Source of the DNA: SHLQ01 sp964562985
GTDB taxonomy: Bacteria; Actinomycetota; Acidimicrobiia; Acidimicrobiales; SHLQ01
Assembly: GCA_964562985.1 (NCBI GenBank)
Contig: CAZLWE010000008.1
Span: 13,587 to 77,586, forward strand
DNA: 64,000 nucleotides
Reading direction: 5' to 3'
Shown: positions 59,049 to 64,000 of the stretch, in pieces
Numbering within the stretch: position 1 is the stretch's first letter
Layout of the letters: each line of letters starts with the position of its first letter
Translations under genes and position numbers: made by a program
Notes under the pieces: generated by a model
What the model was told of the DNA's origin: nothing
Seen by the model: only the letters and a program-made list of their open reading frames with translations
Database searches by the model: none

Positions 59049-60116
59049 GTGCTGAGTCGACTCGAATCACTGGAACGGGAATTCGCGGATGTAGAGGCGC
59101 GGCTCGGCGACCCCGCACTCATCGCGGATCAACCGAAGTTCCAAGTTGAAGCCCGCCGTCACAAAGAACTTGAAGGGATCGTGGCCATCGGACGCACGTT
59201 GCGCAGCGCATCCGAGGACCTGGAAGTTGCAAAGGAGATGATGACCGAGGCGGTGGGCGACGATCGCGAAGAACTTCGCGAAGAGGTCGTCTCGCTCGAA
59301 GAGCAGGTCGAGACGTCGACCGCTGAGTTCCGCCTCGCGCTGCTTCCCAAGGATCCCAACGATGACCGCAACGCCATCGTCGAAATCCGTGGCGCCGAGG
59401 GTGGGGAAGAGGCGAACCTGTTCGCCCGCGATCTCTTCGACATGTTTAAGTCGTTCTCGAGCCGGCAGGGCTGGAAGTTCGAGATGATGGATGGCACCGA
59501 ATCCGACATGGGCGGATTCACCACCGTCACCTTCAGCCTTTCGGGCGAAGGGGTGTGGAGCCGGATGAAGTTCGAGGCCGGTGTTCACCGGGTGCAGCGG
59601 GTGCCAAAGACCGAGTCGCAGGGTCGAGTGCATACGTCGTCAGCCACCGTTGCCGTGTTGCCCGAAGCCGAAGAGGTCGATGTCGCGATCGACGAGAACG
59701 ATCTGAAGATCGACTACTACCGGTCGTCTGGACCCGGCGGACAGTCGGTCAACACCACCGACTCCGCATGTCGAATCACGCACGTGCCCACCGGGGTGGT
59801 TGTCGCGATGCAGGACGAGAAGTCGCAAATCCAGAACAAGGCGAAGGCGATGCGCGTTCTGCGTAGTCGCCTGCTGCAGGCAGAGCAGGACCGCCAAGCA
59901 GCCGAGGCAAGCGAAGCACGAAAGTCCCAAACCGGCAGCGGCGGACGATCCGAGAAGATCCGTACCTACAACTTCAAAGAGAACCGAGTTTCGGACCATC
60001 GCATCAACCTGACGGTGCACAACCTCGACAAGGTTCTTTCCGGTGAGCTCGATACGGTCTCGGATGCGTTGGTCCACGAGGAACAGCAACGGCGTCTCGC
60101 CGGGGAAGATGGCTGA
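59049..60116 (+). CDS. prfA: Peptide chain release factor 1
   Basis: 355 aa. The GGQ loop (S-G-P-G-G-Q-S-V-N near residue 231) and the RF1 domain order are present. Recognises UAA and UAG. GTG 59049 begins LSRLESLEREF as in other RF1 proteins. Overlaps prmC by 8 nt. Confidence 0.95.
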   Translation: MLSRLESLEREFADVEARLGDPALIADQPKFQVEARRHKELEGIVAIGRTLRSASEDLEVAKEMMTEAVGDDREELREEVVSLEEQVETSTAEFRLALLPKDPNDDRNAIVEIRGAEGGEEANLFARDLFDMFKSFSSRQGWKFEMMDGTESDMGGFTTVTFSLSGEGVWSRMKFEAGVHRVQRVPKTESQGRVHTSSATVAVLPEAEEVDVAIDENDLKIDYYRSSGPGGQSVNTTDSACRITHVPTGVVVAMQDEKSQIQNKAKAMRVLRSRLLQAEQDRQAAEASEARKSQTGSGGRSEKIRTYNFKENRVSDHRINLTVHNLDKVLSGELDTVSDALVHEEQQRRLAGEDG

Positions 60117-61017
60117 GCCATCCCCGACATCGGATGATTCCGATCTCGACGACACGGTCAGCTGGGGGACGCTGCTTACCGAGACCCGCCGGGTTCTCGA
60201 ATCGTGTGGCGTGTCCGAGAGTCCACGTCAAGAGGCGAAGTGGATTCTCGAAGAGGTGACCGGAGCGAGTGGCGCGGAATTCGTCGATGCGATGGACCGG
60301 TTGGCAACCGTTCGAGGCGTGGCGCGTCTCGATGAGCTGGTCGCTCGGCGTCGATCGGGTGAGCCCATCCAATACGTGCTTGGGCATTGGGCGTTTCGAA
60401 CATTGGACTTGCTGGTCGATCAACGGGTCCTGATCCCGCGGCCCGAGACCGAGGTCGTCGCGGGGCTTGCCATCAGCGAGTTGGACCGGCTCGAACGGGT
60501 GGCACCACGAGTTGTCGATCTTGGAACAGGGTCGGGAGCGATCGGCTTGTCGATCGCCGTCGAACGGCCAGAGGCCATCGTCTCGTTGACCGACCGTAGT
60601 GGAGACGCTCTCGCCGTGGCTCGAGCAAACCTGGTCGGCCTTGGTCGCCAAGCGCGCAATGTCACTATCGAGCAAGGAGAGTGGTTCTCCGCACTGCCGG
60701 AAACGCAACGCCGTGGGGTAGACGTGATCGTGTCGAACCCGCCGTATATCCCGGATGCAGAGGCGCTCGATTCCTCGGTGGCCGATTGGGAGCCGTCGAT
60801 CGCATTGCGAGCCGGAGACGATGGTCTCGACGATCTCCGACTCATCGTCGCGCAGTCCGTCGAGTGGCTCGCCGACGGGGGAGTGCTGGTGCTGGAGATG
60901 GGAACAGAGCAGACCGCAACCGTGTCCGAGCTCGCAGAGGACGCCGGGTTCGCAGCAGAGGTGCACAAGGATCTTGCTGGAAAGGATCGGGCCGTCGTCG
61001 CCCGACTCGGAGGATAG
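60109..61017 (+). CDS. prmC: Release factor glutamine methyltransferase
   Basis: 302 aa. SAM-binding V-D-L-G-T-G-S-G-A-I, the catalytic N-P-P-Y and the N-terminal helical substrate domain mark PrmC/HemK, which methylates the GGQ Gln of release factors; its substrate gene prfA lies directly upstream and overlaps it. ATG 60109. Confidence 0.94.
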   Translation: MAEPSPTSDDSDLDDTVSWGTLLTETRRVLESCGVSESPRQEAKWILEEVTGASGAEFVDAMDRLATVRGVARLDELVARRRSGEPIQYVLGHWAFRTLDLLVDQRVLIPRPETEVVAGLAISELDRLERVAPRVVDLGTGSGAIGLSIAVERPEAIVSLTDRSGDALAVARANLVGLGRQARNVTIEQGEWFSALPETQRRGVDVIVSNPPYIPDAEALDSSVADWEPSIALRAGDDGLDDLRLIVAQSVEWLADGGVLVLEMGTEQTATVSELAEDAGFAAEVHKDLAGKDRAVVARLGG

Positions 61018-61020
61018 ATC

Positions 61021-61599
61021 GTGGGGTTCAGCGAAGAGGACGTCGAGCGCACGGTGGCTGCCCTGGCCGATGGTCAGCCGGTGATCATCCCAACCGACAC
61101 CGTCTATGGGTTGGCCGCTGACCCAAGATCACCCGATGCCATGGACCGGTTGTTTCATCTCAAGGAGCGCCCAGAAGGGGTTCCCGTCGCAGTACTGGTA
61201 GGGGCCATCGATGACGCGAAGGCGCTCATCGAATGGTCCGCCGAAATTGACGAACTCGCCTCTACCCACTGGCCCGGAGCCCTGACGATCATTGGACGCG
61301 CACGGACCCAGGATCTACAGGCGGGAACGCAGGACACCCTTGGAGTTCGACTCCCGGATCATGCCTTCGTGCGGGCCTGTGCACAGCGATTTGGTCCGAT
61401 AGCTGCGACGAGCGCTAATCGACATGGCGAGCCCACCATTACCAACCCGATTGACCTCGACGCTGCCTTCGGTGTTGATGTCCAGGTGGTCATCGACGGC
61501 GGAGTGCTCGACGGAGTCGCTTCGACCGTTATCGATGTGACTACAAAAGTGCCGGAAATTCTTCGGCAAGGTGTAGTTCAGATCGTTTCTGCCGATTGA
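61021..61599 (+). CDS. tsaC: L-threonylcarbamoyladenylate synthase
   Basis: 192 aa Sua5/YciO/YrdC fold. I-I-P-T-D-T-V-Y-G-L-A-A-D, P-V-A-V-L-V, W-P-G-A-L-T and T-S-A-N-R-H-G are diagnostic. Makes threonylcarbamoyl-AMP for tRNA t6A. No C-terminal Sua5 domain, so it is a short TsaC. GTG 61021, 3 nt after the prmC stop. Confidence 0.92.
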   Translation: MGFSEEDVERTVAALADGQPVIIPTDTVYGLAADPRSPDAMDRLFHLKERPEGVPVAVLVGAIDDAKALIEWSAEIDELASTHWPGALTIIGRARTQDLQAGTQDTLGVRLPDHAFVRACAQRFGPIAATSANRHGEPTITNPIDLDAAFGVDVQVVIDGGVLDGVASTVIDVTTKVPEILRQGVVQIVSAD

Positions 61600-61608
61600 C
61601 CTAGAGGC

Positions 61609-61624
61609 ATCGGCAAATGCCGAT
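61609..61624. promoter_or_regulatory. 16-bp palindrome upstream of rfbF
   Basis: ATCGGCA-AA-TGCCGAT, 22 bp before the rfbF ATG. It may be an operator or a weak terminator for the tsaC transcript. No bound factor can be named. Confidence 0.4.
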
Positions 61625-61646
61625 CCAGGTCATGTAAACATGAGGT

Positions 61647-62447
61647 ATGGAGAACGTGAACCCAGCTGATATTCCAGTGGTAATTCTCGCAGGCGGGAAA
61701 GGTACCAGAATTCGTGAAGCGTCCGAATCGCTTCCGAAGCCGATGATCGACGTCGGCGGCAAGCCGATCATGTGGCACATCATGAAGACGTATGCCGCTC
61801 ACGGGCATCGCCGATTCGTCATTTTGCTCGGATACAAGTCTTGGACGATCAAGGAGTACTTCCTTGCCTACCGGGAGAAGACGAGCGACTTCACCGTCAA
61901 CCTCAGTAATCATAAGACCGAGTTCCACGGCGACTACGGCGCCGAGGACTTTGAGGTCACCATGGCCTACACCGGCCTGAACACGCTCACCGGCGGGCGA
62001 CTCGCTCGCGCCGCGCGGTATCTCGAAGACGCTCCTGCGTTCATGTTGACCTACGGCGACGGACTCGCCGACATCGACATCACGGCACTGCGCAAGTTCC
62101 ACGCCGAACAGGGCAAGATCGGAACCGTCACTGCAGTGCATCCAACGAGCCGCTTCGGTGAGCTCGGGATCGACGGAGAGATGGTTACCGACTTTGCAGA
62201 AAAGCCAGATCTCAACACCGGCTTTGTGAACGGCGGCTACTTCATGTTCGACCGCAAATTCCTCGAGTACACCCCCGACATCAACGGCGACATGCTCGAA
62301 TCCGACGCGCTACAGCGTCTGACCAACGACGGTCAGCTCGCGATGCGTTTGCACGACGGCTTCTGGCGCGGCATGGACACCTATCGCGAGTACGTCGAAC
62401 TCAACGAACTTTGGGAGCAAGGCAACGCCCCTTGGCGAGTTTGGTAG
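61647..62447 (+). CDS. rfbF: Glucose-1-phosphate cytidylyltransferase
   Basis: 266 aa. Nucleotidyltransferase motif L-A-G-G-K-G-T-R-I with E-S-L-P-K-P-M, then G-D-G-L-A-D-I-D and W-R-G-M-D-T are typical of RfbF/DdhA. Makes CDP-glucose for deoxy-sugar synthesis. ATG 61647. The remaining CDP-sugar genes are not in the window. Confidence 0.93.
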   Translation: MENVNPADIPVVILAGGKGTRIREASESLPKPMIDVGGKPIMWHIMKTYAAHGHRRFVILLGYKSWTIKEYFLAYREKTSDFTVNLSNHKTEFHGDYGAEDFEVTMAYTGLNTLTGGRLARAARYLEDAPAFMLTYGDGLADIDITALRKFHAEQGKIGTVTAVHPTSRFGELGIDGEMVTDFAEKPDLNTGFVNGGYFMFDRKFLEYTPDINGDMLESDALQRLTNDGQLAMRLHDGFWRGMDTYREYVELNELWEQGNAPWRVW

Positions 62448-62487
62448 ACATCTCGCCCACTCGGCGGCGGGTCGACAACGACCGTTT

Positions 62488-64000
62488 CTAGGCAGCTCGT
62501 GCCGAAGCGGACTGTGCTGCGAGGATCGCGGGAATTTCTGACGCCTCGACAGGCATGTACAACAGGAAGCCTTGGGCGCGGTCGCAGCCGAGCTTTTCTA
62601 GCGCGCGGAGTTCTGATTCTTCTTCGATGCCCTCGGCGACGGTTAGCGCGCCTAGACCTCTGGCTAGTGAGACGATTGATCGAACTACCTCGGCTCGGCG
62701 GGCGTTCTTTGCCTGGTCGAGGTCGGTAACGAAACTGCGATCGATCTTGAGGATGTCGAACTCATAGCGCTGTAGATAGCTCAGCGATGAGTATCCGGTT
62801 CCGAAGTCGTCGATCGCCAGGCCCAGTCCCAGGCCTCGCAGGGCGTTGATGCGGCTGGCGATGAAGTCGGTGTCGTCGATCAATACGGATTCGGTGATCT
62901 CGATAATGACCGAGGTCGGATCGACACCGGTGCGCTGAAGAATCGACTTCACGCGATCGACGATGTCATTTGCGCGGATTTGTTGGGCGGACATGTTCAC
63001 ACTGATGGTGAGACCTGTAATGGCCTGGTCATTCCATTCGATGAGTTGCAGACACGCCGTCTCGAGGGCCCAGTCACCGAGCTCGTCGATATAGCCCGAA
63101 GACTCTGCGATCGGGATGAATACATTGGGGGGGATGTTCCCACGCTCGGGGTGTTCCCATCGCGCCAGTGACTCCATGGAGACGATGTTGCCAGTGGAGA
63201 AGTCAACTATTGGTTGATACACGAGTCGCAGCTCACCGTTGTCGATCGACCCGTTGAGTCGATTGCGAATCTCGATCCGTTCGGAGGCCGCTTCACCCAT
63301 CTCCTCTTCGTACAAGACCACTCGATGGTCGGCGTTTTTCCTAGCCGTATCCAATGCGGTATCGGCCTGGCGCAACAGTGCGGGTCCGTCCAGAACAGCA
63401 TCCTCGCCGGTTGAAATTCCTGCTCGTGCGGTGACCTCTAGGTCCTTGTCGCCGACGCTCATCGGGATTGCCAACTCCTCGAGCACACGCTCCACCAGTG
63501 CGGCCGCTTCGCTACTTTCGGCGACGGTGGGGAACAGCACGGCGAACTCGCCGCCCGAGAGACGTGCCACGCTGTCGGCCAGTCGAACACTTCGGCGAAT
63601 CGCATGCGATGAGTTGATCAGTACCTGATCGGCCAGGACGGGACCCAGGCTCTCGTTGAGCTGTCGAAAGTTGTCGATGTTGATGATGGCGACCGACACA
63701 CCAGCACCCGTGAGTGAGGCACTTCGCATCGCGGAGGAAGTCTCGTTGATGAACGCACTGCGGTTCAACATAAGTGTGAGGGGATCGGTTGTCTCCGCGT
63801 TCAGCAGGTCGCGTTCTAGGATTCGCTGGTTGGTGACGTCGGACGCGTTGATTACGAGCCCGTTGACCCCTTCAACATCGAACATGTCGGTAAAGGCGCA
63901 CTCAAAAAGTCGAGTGGAGCCGTCGGAGTGCAGCAAGCGCACTTCAAGGTCGTGGGCTGGTGTGGAGTCGTTGAGGACCGCTGCTACGTAGCGATTGGCA
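62488..64000 (-). CDS. PAS-GGDEF-EAL protein, 5' end outside window
   Basis: At least 504 residues, continuing past the right edge with no start seen. A PAS-type end (V-I-N-A-S-D-V-T-N-Q-R) is followed by a GGDEF domain whose site reads S-G-G-E-F (Asp lost) and an EAL domain with S-L-A-R-W for the EAL strand (E-S-L) but intact D-D-F-G-T-G-Y, K-I-D and E-G-I-E. So the cyclase is probably inactive and the phosphodiesterase probably active on c-di-GMP. Convergent with rfbF. Confidence 0.85.
   Translation of the reverse strand, partial: ANRYVAAVLNDSTPAHDLEVRLLHSDGSTRLFECAFTDMFDVEGVNGLVINASDVTNQRILERDLLNAETTDPLTLMLNRSAFINETSSAMRSASLTGAGVSVAIINIDNFRQLNESLGPVLADQVLINSSHAIRRSVRLADSVARLSGGEFAVLFPTVAESSEAAALVERVLEELAIPMSVGDKDLEVTARAGISTGEDAVLDGPALLRQADTALDTARKNADHRVVLYEEEMGEAASERIEIRNRLNGSIDNGELRLVYQPIVDFSTGNIVSMESLARWEHPERGNIPPNVFIPIAESSGYIDELGDWALETACLQLIEWNDQAITGLTISVNMSAQQIRANDIVDRVKSILQRTGVDPTSVIIEITESVLIDDTDFIASRINALRGLGLGLAIDDFGTGYSSLSYLQRYEFDILKIDRSFVTDLDQAKNARRAEVVRSIVSLARGLGALTVAEGIEEESELRALEKLGCDRAQGFLLYMPVEASEIPAILAAQSASARAA

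Noticed and set aside
1..64000. CRISPR array, prophage or insertion-sequence transposase
   Set aside because: No regularly spaced repeats with unique spacers and no phage or transposase proteins were seen; the repeats found are tandem or dispersed intergenic elements.

Overview
The window looks like a draft-genome contig from a high-GC actinobacterium, most probably a marine or aquatic member of the Acidimicrobiia. This is inferred from content, not from any database match. Pointers are a WhiB regulator, a bL37-like micro-protein, a polyphosphate glucokinase, the SCO1664/DUF3090/histidine-phosphatase trio, a Rho with a long charged insertion next to rpmE-prfA-prmC-tsaC, very acidic protein linkers and apparently leaderless promoters. 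A run of exactly 100 N (21378-21477) marks a scaffold gap inside a 100-bp tandem repeat.

Layout. 1-8 kb (minus): two glycosyltransferases, then a tight operon of aminopeptidase N, a metallophosphoesterase, a YceH/PEP-mutase fusion, a DsbA/FrnE-like oxidoreductase whose first active-site Cys codon is TGA (a probable selenocysteine), and a six-helix membrane protein. 8-11 kb: PfkB-family kinase, crotonase, a hypothetical protein and upp. 11-17 kb: an Aap-type polar amino-acid ABC transporter with an acidic-linker lipoprotein, two oversized permeases and an ATPase. 17-24 kb: peptidase C26, an NfeD-like protein plus flotillin from a strong leaderless promoter, ppgK, the gapped repeat, an Lrp regulator, a DUF6356 protein, an EamA transporter and adenosine deaminase. 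24-31 kb: HAD hydrolase, geranylgeranyl-reductase-like flavoprotein, DUF72, PhyH dioxygenase, two tiny genes missed by ordinary length cut-offs, a broken lipoprotein gene and a PHP-domain protein. 30-41 kb: ychF, DUF192, rsmI, whiB, a glycerophosphodiesterase, a lipid kinase, etfBA, an LLM flavin oxidoreductase, the SCO1664 trio and a family-5 uracil-DNA glycosylase. 41-47 kb: a lipoprotein, two giant paralogous coiled-coil rod proteins and tRNA-Arg(CCG). 47-62 kb: the actinobacterial argS-lysA-hom-thrC-rho-rpmE-prfA-prmC-tsaC block, interrupted by a PqqD-like / nucleotidyltransferase / receptor kinase island. 62-64 kb: rfbF and a GGDEF-EAL protein cut by the window edge.

The strongest unusual signals are the TGA-encoded DsbA-like protein with a SECIS-like hairpin beginning 6 nt after the TGA, a family of about 110-135 bp intergenic elements always placed 3' of a gene in a fixed orientation, hairpins that incorporate stop codons, the paired coiled-coil proteins, the PqqD island and a divergent Rho.
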